NCBI GenBank assembly: GCA_020746875.1
Contig: JAGTJL010000002.1
Span: forward strand, 682,001-746,000
Direction of reading: 5' to 3'
Length of the DNA stretch: 64,000 nucleotides
Source of the DNA: Rhexocercosporidium sp. MPI-PUGE-AT-0058
Lineage: Eukaryota; Ascomycota; Leotiomycetes; Helotiales
Shown here: one piece after another, positions 13,433 through 24,310 of the stretch
Layout: each line of letters starts with the position of its first letter
Position numbering within the stretch: position 1 is the first letter of the stretch
Program-made: the position numbers and the translations under genes
The notes under the pieces: model-generated
Database searches by the model: none
What the model was told of the DNA's origin: nothing
What the model saw: the letters and a program-made list of their open reading frames with translations, nothing else

Positions 13433-16400
13433 CTACTTCTTCGCCAAACAGAGAGTTCGCACGTTGGAAATCCTGGTCAAGTCCCCTCTGATAGGCGTCA
13501 AAGACTCAAGTTCCTTGCTCGTCATTCCACGACGGGCTCCAGCAGCATCTGTGAACGACTTTCCAGATCCCCTACCACCTAGCAGGGCCCCGAAGAGAGT
13601 GAAAACCGCACTCGAGGGATCTTCGACAATGCCGTGAATGGTCAATGCAGCATTGCCGATATCCCCTATGAGGTTGATGAAACTGCGCAGTGCTGCCATG
13701 CCGGCTGCGTCCGCAAGTTGGCCAACACCTGGTATTAACATCAAGACACCCATGATGAAGTTCAAGATCATCTCCTTTCGTTGAGCTGCTGTTATCTCCT
13801 TGGCTATTTCCACCACTTTGTCCATGCTTGTAACCGCAGAGTAAGTCCTGAGTTGAGGGGTAATGAATTAGCTCTGAATCCGGAAGACTTAGAAGAAAGG
13901 TAACGAGTTTCAAGACAGCAATGATCTACTCACATGAGAGCGGGGACGGATGATGCGTCAACCAAGTCAGACAGCATAAGTCCCTCGTAATTATCGTCTA
14001 TCCACTCCTCTTTTCCAGTCAGTTGGGCTGCCAGATTTCTCGTGTTGTCATAAGTGCCACTGATGAGATCTTTGGGGTCTGGTACTGAGAAAGAAGCAGC
14101 AGGGACTGGAAATCCCGACCATATCACTCTCGAATGAATTGCATCGCAGTTGGATTGCCAGCATCCCCCGTTGATTCGAGCAGTGTAGTCTCCGAAGACA
14201 ATCCAGGAAGGGTCGATTCCATACTTCTGCGCGACATCAGCTTTGAAGCCGTCGATATTAGTGCAGGTGTATGCGATCTCGTCAACAAGACCTTGGTCTG
14301 TTGCAAGGGGGATCGAGGTAGGACAGTTTACAGTCTTCGTCTGAAGGCCCTTCTGGCAGTCTTTGCTGGGGTTACAAGGGACGGCTGGGCATATGCAGTG
14401 GTCTTCAGCCGGGCAACATGTGCTGCCACAGCAAAGCTGATATTCGGTGGTAGTACACGTGAAAAACCCAGAAGCTTGAGCTCCTGCCATGTAGGCTATC
14501 AGCTGCAATGGAACAAGTTCCTTGATGTGCTCGGCGTATATCTTGAACTTGCTGTCATAGCCTTTGGAAATCGTTTCGGTATATTTGTCAAGCGAATCGT
14601 TGATCGTTGCGATCTGGGCATCCACCAGATATTTGTCGAGGCAATGATCTGGGATATTTGCAACCGCAGCCATGACCTGTGTGATGTTTCGATATATCCC
14701 AGTGCAGGGCGGATCGTCTACGTATGGCTCATCATCTTCACTTCCGTCACTGGTCTCAGGTTAGCAGAGTCAGCTGGAAATAGGAAAGTATTACCTGGAA
14801 GAGGTGGACAAAAGCCATGCATTGACAATAGACGTGAAGGGGTGCTCTTTCTTGTTTGTGTTATCCTTGGCTATGACCGGGGCTCCAGAGATTGTGTTAA
14901 TCATCTCCACAGTTCCGATGGTGTATAAATTGTAAAGCCATACACTGCTTCCTAGAACTTGAGCTACTCGCTGCGCACAGTCCTGCGCATCTACGCATGG
15001 CTGAATATATGCTTGGAACCACTGCTAGATGTTAGATACAACAAGTGGTCGGGAGGTAAGACTTCAGAATATCTGCAGGCAAGTAGGTGAAAACAAAGAG
15101 AGATTATAGTGAAAACAGACTAACGTTGTAAAGCCCAGCCCCGAATATGTGGATGTTGTCTGAACCCACAACTCTCAGCCCCCATGAAACAGAACAATGA
15201 GGCGAGGTGACAGCATCGCAGTCTGAGAAGTCGGGGTCGCCATTGAACAGCCCAACCTAGTCACCACAATATCCAGGTCAGTATACTTGGAGCTGAGAAA
15301 GGAGGTATAAAAGAGCCGGTGTTGCTTACGGTCGATGTAAATGGTGCGGGCGCTTGAGGTGCCGGAAGATAGTAAGGACTCTCGGTTTGTATCTGAAAAC
15401 AACATTAGCGTTTTGGTTAACAAAGGCGATTTGAGGGGCAGCATACCATTCCAAGGAAAGTATTTCTAGCATTATAAAGCTGGTATTGGTAGAGCACACA
15501 ATGCTCGGATGATGTGCCGTACAGCCACGTCGGCCCTTGACTTTCAATAAGAATTCCTAGACAAGTACATGAGTATTGAGTCTGTCGATAGTGAATACAG
15601 ACTGACCTCGTGCCACATATACATCGATCTGGGTCTGATCCTCTGAACTATCAATGTCGTGATCGGAGACCCAGGCCCAGATATTTTCCATGTAGGCTGA
15701 TGACCGAGGTGTCAAGTGAAGAAGCATACTCCCCGCAACACACCTCCCATTCACACTGCCCGTTAATTTGGGGCAATTTTCTCTCTGAAGCTTTGATCCT
15801 TTCGCTCCACCGATCCGGAAATGGCTATCTGTGTTTCCGTGAGTTAAGTCCAGGTTGATTGCATCATTTCTTACCCCACATAGCTGCCGAGCCTGGCGTT
15901 GTTTGTGCAACATTCCACTCCATCAAAATGACACCCGCAGACGGCGCCGTACTGGTAAACAACAAGTCCTGAATTTCGACGACTCCAACATCTCCTTCAT
16001 CCCCAACTTGGACCATGACGTGCGGTTTGTCCATGAACGTGAAAGCCTTGATATGATTAGCTTCAAGGAACTGGAATGTGGACCTGGAGGGAGAACTTAC
16101 AGTTCCTTGCGCTACTATTTGGGACCAGCACTCACCAACTACTCGGCTCCCAAGTGGAATCTAATTACGTTAGCTGGACGAATTGGGCAAAATAAATCAC
16201 AAGTTTAGGAGGCTTGCCTTTATTGTATCTGTCACAACATATGATCCCATGGGAATAAAGAGAGGGCGGTTCGCACCCGCGGCGACAGAAAGAAGGAGAT
16301 TCAAACCGAAAGTGTCATCGTAAACGCCATCCCCTACTTGTGTGAGCAAATTCTGGATCCTGAAGAGTATCTCAATTACCTTTGAGAGTGATTTTGGCAT

Positions 16401-18701
16401 TGATGAAAGTTGCAGCCGGAATATCAGCATATTGTGGCTTCGAGCGTTCCAAGTAAGCCCCTGTTCCGTCTGTGAGAGACGCGGTTTTAGGATGAAGAGG
16501 GGACAAAGGTCCGCCACCAGACCATTTGCCATAAGTGCTACTACTTTCATCGTACACCTTCCCAAGAACCCAGGAAGCGATTGTCCTTGAGCCACCTGCA
16601 ACATTGAGACTGGCAGGCTTGTCAACGATGAGTGTTGTGACCTTTTCAAGGTACAAGTTGTCTAGTGTGACCGAGAATTGCTCCTGAGTGCCAGAGCTAC
16701 CCTGAGGCGTGCTGATGGATATTCCGACATTGGTCGAGAACATAAATGAGTCGAGAAGTAATATAGAGCCACCTATGTAGTCGCCGCTCATCTTGATGCC
16801 GATATCCGCTCCATAAATATAGAGGGACTTCCAGGTCCATCCCCAGTCCCAGAGCATATCGATTGCAGTTTTGCATTGGAAGAACACGAACTTGCGTGTG
16901 GTAAACTGCTGGTTTCCACCTGCGTTTGGAGTCAGAATCGACACAAGAAGTTTCAGGTAGTGAGTATTCTCACATCGCATGCCGATTGCACCGCCAATGA
17001 ATGTCAGATCCGACATGAAGCCACCGCTCCCGTTTTCGGCAACTAGAGGAGGAATGTCAGTAGCTCCTCTGCTTTAAGTTGAACTAGATGACTTACATAT
17101 GCCCATATGCGACTTGCCAGCTGTGTTGGACCCAAAGAAAGACACGTCTTGGATACTGGTGGCTTGTGCTACTTGCCAATGGATTCCTGCAATGTCCACC
17201 ATGTCTGCATCTCTTAAATCAATAATAAAATTACGGACTTGTCGATAGAAGTTGTTCTATGGGCAGTAAGCGGCAGTTTAGGCAAACAAATAGGGCCTTT
17301 CTTTCATACCTGGTTTATATACCACTCTTCTGCCCCCCCATTGTTTCCTGTGTAGTGGTCGGACGAGAGAAGACCTCGTAATCATCAGCATCAAAACGAT
17401 CAAATTGATCAAATTCGGCTTCAACGTACCTAGACCCACAAAGGATTTTGCTGCCAACAATATGGAGCGCTGGGTTGCCTGCTCACAGTTAGCTCGGGAA
17501 GGAGCAGCGCATCGGGACACGCACATCTCCAATCATCTGGGTATTATAGTACATCTCAATTGTACTGCTAATGAGGTATTGTCCTAGTTGTTGGTTAGAA
17601 GTAGTTAAAGCAGGGTTTCGAGGTGGAAACTTGCCAGCTGGGAAATAAACGACTGCTCCTTTGATGGAAGAAGCCCCACATTTTGCACCACATCGATTTC
17701 CATCAGTCATTGCTCTGTTGATGGCAGCAGTGTCATCAACTTTCCCATTACCAACTGCGCCATAGTCCTTAACATTGCGGAAGACAGGGTAGTTGTCGTT
17801 ATCCGGACCGCCGAACGGAATCCGCCCGACATGGTTCATATTCTCTAACCAGTACGAACCTGCCCGCTTCTCAAGGTTGCGCTTCTCATATCGCCCAATA
17901 TCGATTGGGATAGAGTAGTCTTTTTCAGTTGTGTTAGAGTGTGCTGCATCAGCTTCTGCCACCATTGCCGCTGCGGCTGCGACAGTGGCGTTGATTGCAA
18001 GCAGTTGGGCATCTTCAGCCCGAGACTTGAGTGCAGGCTTGCTACTTTCCTTCCCGTAGTAGTTGTTCACGCGTGGGTTGTCAATCCGATCCTTGTTTCT
18101 CGCGTTGGCTTCTTTTTGGGCCAAGCGAACAATGGCTCTTGCTTCTTCCAATGTAGAATTGGTGAAAGCCAGATTGGTCACGGTTGAGTTCAGTGTAGAG
18201 CGGTGGAAGTGGTTAGTGGAGCGTTTTGGCGAAGGGGAGCTTGTGATGGTGGGTGGCAGTAGAGAAGAGACGGAGTCTGGATCGAGAAAAGCTTGCTTGA
18301 CACGGTTTGCTGTTGCCAATATATCGGAGATTTCAGCTTGAGTTGAGTTGGGCCTTGAATCTCGAAGCCAGCTACCGACGAAATCATCAACGAAGGACAC
18401 GATGTTGACCTCTGATCCCCGAGAAAGTACTATTGATGTATTAGCTTTCTTAAAGTCAGAAAATGTGAGCAAAGAGCTAACTTGTCGTTTTCTGAGAGGA
18501 ATTACTGAGAAGCTCCCCATCTACCTCGAGCGGTCCTCGCTCGACATGACTACTAAATTGTGGACGGTGAATCGATTCTTCGTACTGGCTATGGCGGCTT
18601 GAGTGAGAATGGTGTACATGAGAAGAATTCGCAAGGAAGGCAAAAGCAAGGAAAATACATGTCAAAACGAGCGACTGCTGGGAATTCCAGTGGAGGATCA
18701 T
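13433..18701 (-). CDS. GH55 exo-beta-1,3-glucanase fused to a class V chitinase/killer-toxin-type C-terminal region
   Basis: Eighteen exons join with consistent phase at every junction into 1430 residues. Exon starts on the minus strand are 18701, 18429, 17583, 17478, 17374, 17256, 17042, 16919, 16336, 16160, 16046, 15828, 15556, 15392, 15256, 15021, 14749 and 13847. A signal peptide (about 1-28) is followed by a Ser/Thr/Ala-rich segment. The GH55 twin beta-helix spans about 286-1020, with NVKDYGAVGNGKVDDTAAIN, ILLAAKSFVGLG, ENGSGGFMSDL, a second start at VGDGVYDDT, and GPTWLYGTSSEH. GH55 enzymes cleave glucose from beta-1,3-glucan ends. From about 1021 the protein changes to a Cys-rich region plus a hydrophobic helical segment matching the tail of LysM/killer-toxin-like class V chitinases; the GH18 domain itself is absent. 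Two introns (16161-16217, 17584-17634) use GC donors. An upstream ATG at 18749 is in frame. The neighbour is a chitin-binding protein. Confidence 0.88.
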
Positions 18702-18749
18702 GTTGGCAATGTTGGCACGTCGTGTGCGGTTGAGTATGCTCAGGGTCAA

Positions 18750-19610
18750 GAAGAATGAAGCTGTGAAAAATCGTAGAGCAGAGAACTCTACGAGACCGCG
18801 TTGGTGACAATCATCAGACTGGGCTCATTTCTGCCGAACTTCTTATCGAGTCACCTGCTAAGATGGACCTCAATTGACAAGCTTGAAGATCGAGGGATTG
18901 GACAACCATGCATGCTTGGACTCATAGGCATGTTACCGACTTGCAGATTCTAGACTCACATGTTTATCGGAGGCCATTGCACATGCCGCATTTCCGTGTT
19001 CCAAACGTCAATGGATAGAGCAGCAATGCAATTTACCCCATGTCATCATACCCATCTTTATCGCCGCCCCCTGCATTTGGTCCTTTGCTTCAGTATGCTG
19101 ATCGGCTAAGCTTCCTTGAAGTTAGGTTGATGCAGAAAATACTGAGCTGCCGGGAGATAGGGGCAGTCACAGAAGTCGGTCCTCTGCCAAGACATAGATA
19201 GAGTAGTATCGCCGAGAATGGCACCTCAATCGTCTGAAAAGATTGAAGATAATCAAGCTTCCGCATTCTCGCTTCTGGATACCAGGGTTGGATGAAGGTT
19301 GGTAAGGGTGAAAGATACGAGTACTGTAAGGAAGAAGTTGTCAGGCTTCGCTAAAATGACCCTAAGATGGCGGTGTGGCCCGGATCTAGGCGCTTGGCGG
19401 TGTTAGGCGACCTGCCTAGCTAGGCGAGGGCGCTTCGAGGTACTGTAACTTCATGATTAGAGACCTGGAAGCTTGATCTGCCTACTCCCGTCAACAACAA
19501 CTCCACGCCGCATCTGCAGACTCTGCACGACTCATCAGAGCAATCTTTCTAAAAGAAATTAAAATCCTTCTTTTCACCCACTACATTACGATTATCCCGC
19601 TGCTCATACG
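18750..19610. other. Divergent promoter region
   Basis: About 860 bp separates the divergently transcribed GH55-fusion and 2EXR genes and must carry both promoters. A pyrimidine-rich leader precedes the 2EXR start. I see no further gene or repeat. Confidence 0.5.
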
Positions 19611-20270
19611 ATGTCAGCCCCTGTCCCCCTGAACACCTTTCACCCCTTCTCTCGCCTTCCGAAGGAGATACGCATCCAGATTTGGAGAGCACACCTCACT
19701 TCCATGGAGCCCAGGACTCTCACCATTCGCTCTGATTACCCCAACAACTTCACGCGGCCACTCCAATACTTTCGCTCTTCCAATCCAGTCCCATCTGTTC
19801 TCCATATCTGCCGAGAATCCCGCTTGGAAGCTCTCTCATTCTATGTGGCTGCCTTTACGAACGGGTCGAGTCCGCGCTTTACATGGACGAATTTCCATTT
19901 CGATACTATCAATCTCACTGAGTGGGATCTTTGTAAGCTCAGCCAGCTCGACAAAACCCGCATGCGACAAATGATAGTCGAAAGTATTAGCGCGGATTAC
20001 TTCCATGGGGAGTGTCGCGGCGAATTCAAGGACATGGCAGATCTTGCCAGACTAAAAATCATATCTACGGAGTCTCTCTATGCCTGGGAGTACCTGATAG
20101 GCTCGATGCGAAAGAATTTTATCAGGGATTTTGCGAATATTCCCGGGTATGTGTGCCCGGAGATCCGGATCGTACAGAAAGGCACCCAGTGGGAAATGAA
20201 CGTCCATAACTATGAGGCTATCATGAGAGTTTGGAATGAGCAAGTTCGACCCACTCGCGGAGGGATTTAA
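19611..20270 (+). CDS. 2EXR domain protein
   Basis: Single exon, 219 residues. The N-terminal half carries the 2EXR (F-box-like) signature of filamentous ascomycetes: FSRLPKEIRIQIWRAHL, later VLHICRESRLEALSFY. These proteins occur in large, fast-evolving families, possibly as substrate adaptors, but no biochemical role is settled. The remainder has no recognised domain. Its 3' end overlaps a 78-codon minus-strand frame. Confidence 0.85.
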   Translation: MSAPVPLNTFHPFSRLPKEIRIQIWRAHLTSMEPRTLTIRSDYPNNFTRPLQYFRSSNPVPSVLHICRESRLEALSFYVAAFTNGSSPRFTWTNFHFDTINLTEWDLCKLSQLDKTRMRQMIVESISADYFHGECRGEFKDMADLARLKIISTESLYAWEYLIGSMRKNFIRDFANIPGYVCPEIRIVQKGTQWEMNVHNYEAIMRVWNEQVRPTRGGI

Positions 20271-20457
20271 CGAACTCTGGGCCGGTGGAGGGCGCGAAGT
20301 TCTGGTGGAGATTGGTGAGGAAAGCTAGCTGCATCGGCTTCCAACATGCTTGCTGTGCTTTTGGAAGTATCAAAGAGGAAGGTGTGTTTGGCTGCAAGTC
20401 GACAGGGATAGGTATATTACGGTACATCTCGGTGATTACCTTCAGCTTGGCAAACAT
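20221..20457 (-). CDS. Doubtful minus-strand frame, possible gene remnant
   Basis: This open frame of 78 codons (starting MFAKLKVITEMYRNI) stays open upstream to near 20610 without an ATG. An MYLWICETSLDQIFNAFS frame starts near 20690, but no proper intron joins the two. It overlaps the 3' end of the 2EXR gene. It could be the last exon of a small gene or a relic. No family is recognised. Confidence 0.25.
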   Translation of the reverse strand: MFAKLKVITEMYRNIPIPVDLQPNTPSSLILPKAQQACWKPMQLAFLTNLHQNFAPSTGPEFVKSLREWVELAHSKLS

Positions 20458-20843
20458 TTCGAGTTGGTCCAGAGTACTACTGGGGTTCTGCGGCTCAGCG
20501 GCTGGGTAATGGGATGCTCGTATTGCATACCATCCGATATTTCCCCAAGCATGGCAAGAGAGATTTCGACCGAGAAGGCTCGTCGCCTTTCTTCCAAACT
20601 GGAGCTGATCTTCTCAAGTTATACTTCCCTCGACTAGTGAGAAGGCATTGAAAATCTGGTCAAGGCTCGTCTCGCAAATCCAGAGGTACATGTTGGAGGT
20701 ACTGTAGTGTCACTCTGTTACTAAACACTATGTAAGTCCTGACATTCAGCACTTCGTTTCCAAACACGGCATCCAGTGATGAAGCGTCGTATGGTCTTCT
20801 CCTAAGTCGGCCTAATCAAAACTAATTCATTATTAGTCCGACT

Positions 20844-21593
20844 ATGAGGCTCCCAATCGTTTTCAGTCTCCTATTTTTAACGACACTTGTTTGTGCGGAC
20901 GGGTTAGCCAATGGCTTTGAACGTATGTGGATCTACTATGCGTTCCTGCTGGACGTCAAGCTCGCAAGCGTCAATGGCGGCACTCGATCTATATTACTCA
21001 ATTGTGCCTCGGACGCGAAATTTAAAGACGTCATGGCAGCAATCAGTACCAAAGACATCTCACATCTAACCATACTGTCGGACGAAGAAAATCGCTTCCC
21101 GCCGATCCGTGAGACGGCTAAGCGCTTGCTCGACATAGGACTGACCGAAAGATACGATTCCGAGGAAGTAATCAAAGGGCAAAGGTCGTTTACGAGAATG
21201 ATCAGCGATTTGGGGTGGATGGTGAACAACATCAAATCACAACTGACCCCGGAACAACTGGCACCGATGAAAGATGCGTCTGACCGAGCAAACGAAAGTC
21301 TCATGCTCGCCAAATCACGTCGTTACTTCGAAGTGTCAAATTTCATGTGGGGATCACTGGGAAAGCTGCCCGGTATCAAGGTGGAGACCTCGGTTGGTCC
21401 ATGGGGGGAGGTCATAGACTGGGAAAAGACCAAAGCCAATTCAGGTCTTTCAGAAGAGGAAGCAAAAGCAAGAGTTAAAAAGTTCAAAGATGATTACTAT
21501 GAGGGGGACCCAGTCGCAGCAGGGCACCGGGGTCCGTTGAGAAGCATGAAAAAAGCATACAATATGCAGGGAAGAATTTCTTGTGGAAGTTAA
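20844..21593 (+). CDS. Secreted protein of unknown family
   Basis: Single exon, 249 residues. The first 18 residues (MRLPIVFSLLFLTTLVCA) are a clear signal peptide. The mature protein is hydrophilic, helix-prone and rich in Lys and Glu, with only two cysteines, one near residue 54 and one at the C-terminus. There is no transmembrane segment or known motif. A secreted function, perhaps effector-like, is inferred only from the signal peptide, the size and the accessory neighbourhood. Confidence 0.7.
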   Translation: MRLPIVFSLLFLTTLVCADGLANGFERMWIYYAFLLDVKLASVNGGTRSILLNCASDAKFKDVMAAISTKDISHLTILSDEENRFPPIRETAKRLLDIGLTERYDSEEVIKGQRSFTRMISDLGWMVNNIKSQLTPEQLAPMKDASDRANESLMLAKSRRYFEVSNFMWGSLGKLPGIKVETSVGPWGEVIDWEKTKANSGLSEEEAKARVKKFKDDYYEGDPVAAGHRGPLRSMKKAYNMQGRISCGS

Positions 21594-21977
21594 GTGTCTG
21601 TGGATCACCTGGGTTGTACGTGTGCTCGATTTTTTATACCCTTCTTTCTCCTTATTTATGCTGACTGTGGACTTTTGTTCCAGTAATAGGGATGGGATCG
21701 GAATTCTTTGCCCAAGCAGGCCTTTTCTGGTCTGAGTGATGGATGAGTGGGATGGTTCTGTGATCGAGATCTAGTGGGATGGCATTTCTGGAAAGTTGAC
21801 ACCCGTATTTGTTTGGATTTAGAGGTGTTGTTGGAACTTGATGCGCATATGTATAATTTGGCGGTTAATAATGTCAATGTCAGCTGTTCGAGTCTTGAAC
21901 GAAGTCGTATTCATAAGGGTGAAGTTCGGATGTAAACAATGTCGCCTTGGCAGCCCCTCGCTTGTTGTGAACCATAA
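21594..21977. other. Intergenic, nothing recognised
   Basis: Short frames on both strands lack domains. The interval separates the secreted-protein gene from the kinase remnant and may contain the lost 5' end of the latter. Confidence 0.5.
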
Positions 21978-22725
21978 CCGATCGCAGGCTCGGGCTCTGG
22001 ATCAGGAGGCAGTCTACCTTGTAGCTTACTTCCTGGAATTCGTACACCTTTTGCCTCTCTCAAGCCATACGACTTCCTCGCTGCAGGCGCTGCAGCACAT
22101 GTCTATGTCATTAATTCGGCTGTCGTTTTGAAGGTTCCCATTCGCTACAACAATCCTGACACAATCGACATTGCGGATTATACCAGAGGGATTGAATCAC
22201 TTGATCACGAAAAGGCTATCTACGAAGTCCTAAATAAGCGTGAATTCAAACATCCTAATCTCTTCCGTTATATACTAGCCATTCCGGAGGGTATATTCCT
22301 GGAACGGCTTGTAACAACACTCGAGTTTCAAAACAGAAACCGAGAGAGCAAGCCGGCCAGCGAGAGTACCGCGATTCGTTGGACTGCACAACTCGTCAGC
22401 GCAGAAGCTTATCTGGAAGAGCTTGGGTACATTCATGGCGATCTACGACCTGCAAATATCCTGCTTACCAGAGAAGATCATGTCAAGCTCTGCGATTTTG
22501 ACGCTACAGTCAGACCTAGTGAGCGACTTCGAACCGCAACGCCAGGATTCTCTCAACTTTCCGACTTGAAGACCTTCCAGCTGTATATGGCTAGTTGTGG
22601 CAGTGAGCAGCTAGCCATTGGCTCTTGTATATTCGCGATTGGGACAGGAACTGAGCCGCTTTAGGACGCGGTAGATCAAGTGTAGAGGTTCTTCTGGAAT
22701 GATTTTCCATCTACGCGTGGAATTG
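21978..22725 (+). pseudogene. Truncated protein-kinase-like gene
   Basis: A frame open from 21978 has no convincing ATG and runs to a stop at 22664. It contains a beta-strand lysine region (VVLKVPIRY), the catalytic loop HGDLRPANILL and a DFD version of the DFG motif. This is the compact kinase-like family common in fungi. The C-lobe stops after SEQLAIGSCIFAI; further kinase-like residues (DFPSTRG) appear beyond two stops. At about 22690-22725 the sequence becomes the inverted copy of the Myb-like promoter segment. I infer that rearrangement cut the gene. Confidence 0.65.
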
Positions 22726-23620
22726 TGTGCTGCTGGAGGAGTGAGGGCTTCGGTGGCTGCCAAAATTGGACGTGGTTCAAGTCGACAGTAGCCATAGTGA
22801 AGGCTCTCAGAAAATGTGTGGTAAGGATAAATGGAGTTGACCCCGAGTTGGAAAACTTAATGATTTCTTAGATTGAACTGCCACTTCAAAGTGGGAAATA
22901 CTGAAGATTTATATGGCCGCCCACTATCCGGCCCTGGTTTGCTCTCTGCCGCTCACTTGTCATGTTATCGTTGCCCATCTTAGCAAGGCCAAGGGCAATG
23001 CACATTGTATAACAAGAGCCTCGTGGCTTTCACTCCGTTCTCTCCCCTGCACCCAGGAACCTGCGATCCCTAAACGAACGGATAGGGGATGCTCTCCGAC
23101 TAGGCAGTGCTCGCCATTACACTCAATCCGTCCTTCCATGCAATGCTGAGCTCAGTCGTCATTGCCGGCCACCACAGCGTTCCCCTGTGACCAATTCTGG
23201 CTCCGTCTGGCCCTCGTTCCTCTAATAACGTCGTGGGAGCCAGCGTGCTTCCAGGAATCCTCCTGTAGCTCGAGACAGCCAGAAAATCTTCGCATGTGCC
23301 CAAGACCCGGATTATGCAGCATCTAAGGTCAGAGGGTCTGGCCCGCCTGCGATTGCCCCCATATACTTTCCGTTCGTCCGGCAGCTTCACCGTCGATCGA
23401 GGAATCTTGCTGCGATCTAGAAATTCCACTACTCTGCCCAGCCCTTCTCGTATCACCGGATGCTTACCAGCCTCTTCATCCCAGTATCAGCTCCTCCTAG
23501 CGAAGACAAATCGCAGCCAAAGCATGAGGAACGTGGTCGAGTGACGGTGCTCAGACTAGAGGGGCCTCCGTATTCGGTAAGGAGGAGCAGGAGGATGTAG
23601 CAGCTCCAACCATCTTACTC
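22690..23620 (-). repeat. Copy B of the inverted segmental duplication (decayed)
   Basis: Read on the minus strand this repeats 6140-7060: promoter, TATA region, leader, then ATG GCT ACT GTC GAC TTG as in the intact gene. A 12-bp insertion follows codon 6, the similarity fades after about codon 25, and a stop comes after about 40 codons. Many substitutions and small indels separate the copies. It is a promoter plus 5'-exon fragment without a functional gene. Confidence 0.8.
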
Positions 23621-24310
23621 GAGCCCTTTTCTTTGGAATTTTGAATGCCTTCCCGTCGATCCTCTCAGACAGTGAAGTATCAGGGGTAACATCTCGCGAA
23701 CCAACACGGCTTGATTGACTGTCAGCTTCCTCCAGCATAGATGCAGCAACATGACTGGTCGGAGAGATGGCGGCTTTCCAACCCCTGTGGGAGTCTGGAC
23801 TCCCTTGGCTCAGATTGCTCCCGAGACCTCAAAATCTAAATCGGCGTTATCGATAACTGAACAGAGTCTTTTGGTGTGAGTCGGCATCCATATGTCGTAG
23901 ACATTCTTGGTGAACTTGTATGCCGTCTATTTCTCTTTGCCATCCTCGCTAGTGAAGTCGAACGTTTTTGATGGGGTGGCGGTAGAAGCTAGTCTTTTCC
24001 CCGTCGGTCATAGGATAATGACCGTAGATCCTCACTGTCTGCGAGATGGAGCCTACCGCCAGAGTCATACTATGAGTATTCTGTCGGTCTGCAATATCAA
24101 GTGCCGGAGCACCGCACTTAACCTAGCAGGCCAGGAACGGGAAGTACATCTGCCAGGTGGTCATGAAATGGGACGTAAAGGTATCTGTAACCTCGCCAAC
24201 GGAAGGCTTCATTCAGCTTTTCGAGTTGATAGTCCGTGAATGCGGGTCGTCCGAAACCCACAGAATAAATCGGGCTGTGGGCGTGGTCTGATAGCCAGGC
24301 CTCACCTCGC
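23621..24310. other. Intergenic, nothing recognised
   Basis: A 110-codon plus-strand frame (23907-24239) has no domain or signal. The region lies between copy B and the 3' end of the FunK1 gene. Confidence 0.5.

Noticed and set aside
14134..14928. 264-codon plus frame
   Set aside because: Antisense shadow of the GH55-fusion exons, whose minus-strand frame is supported by motifs and phase.
21838..22131. VKFGCKQCR as a possible Zn2Cys6 start
   Set aside because: Only two cysteines fit and no further binuclear-cluster residues follow.
23907..24239. 110-codon plus frame
   Set aside because: No domain or conservation clue; lies in ordinary intergenic DNA.
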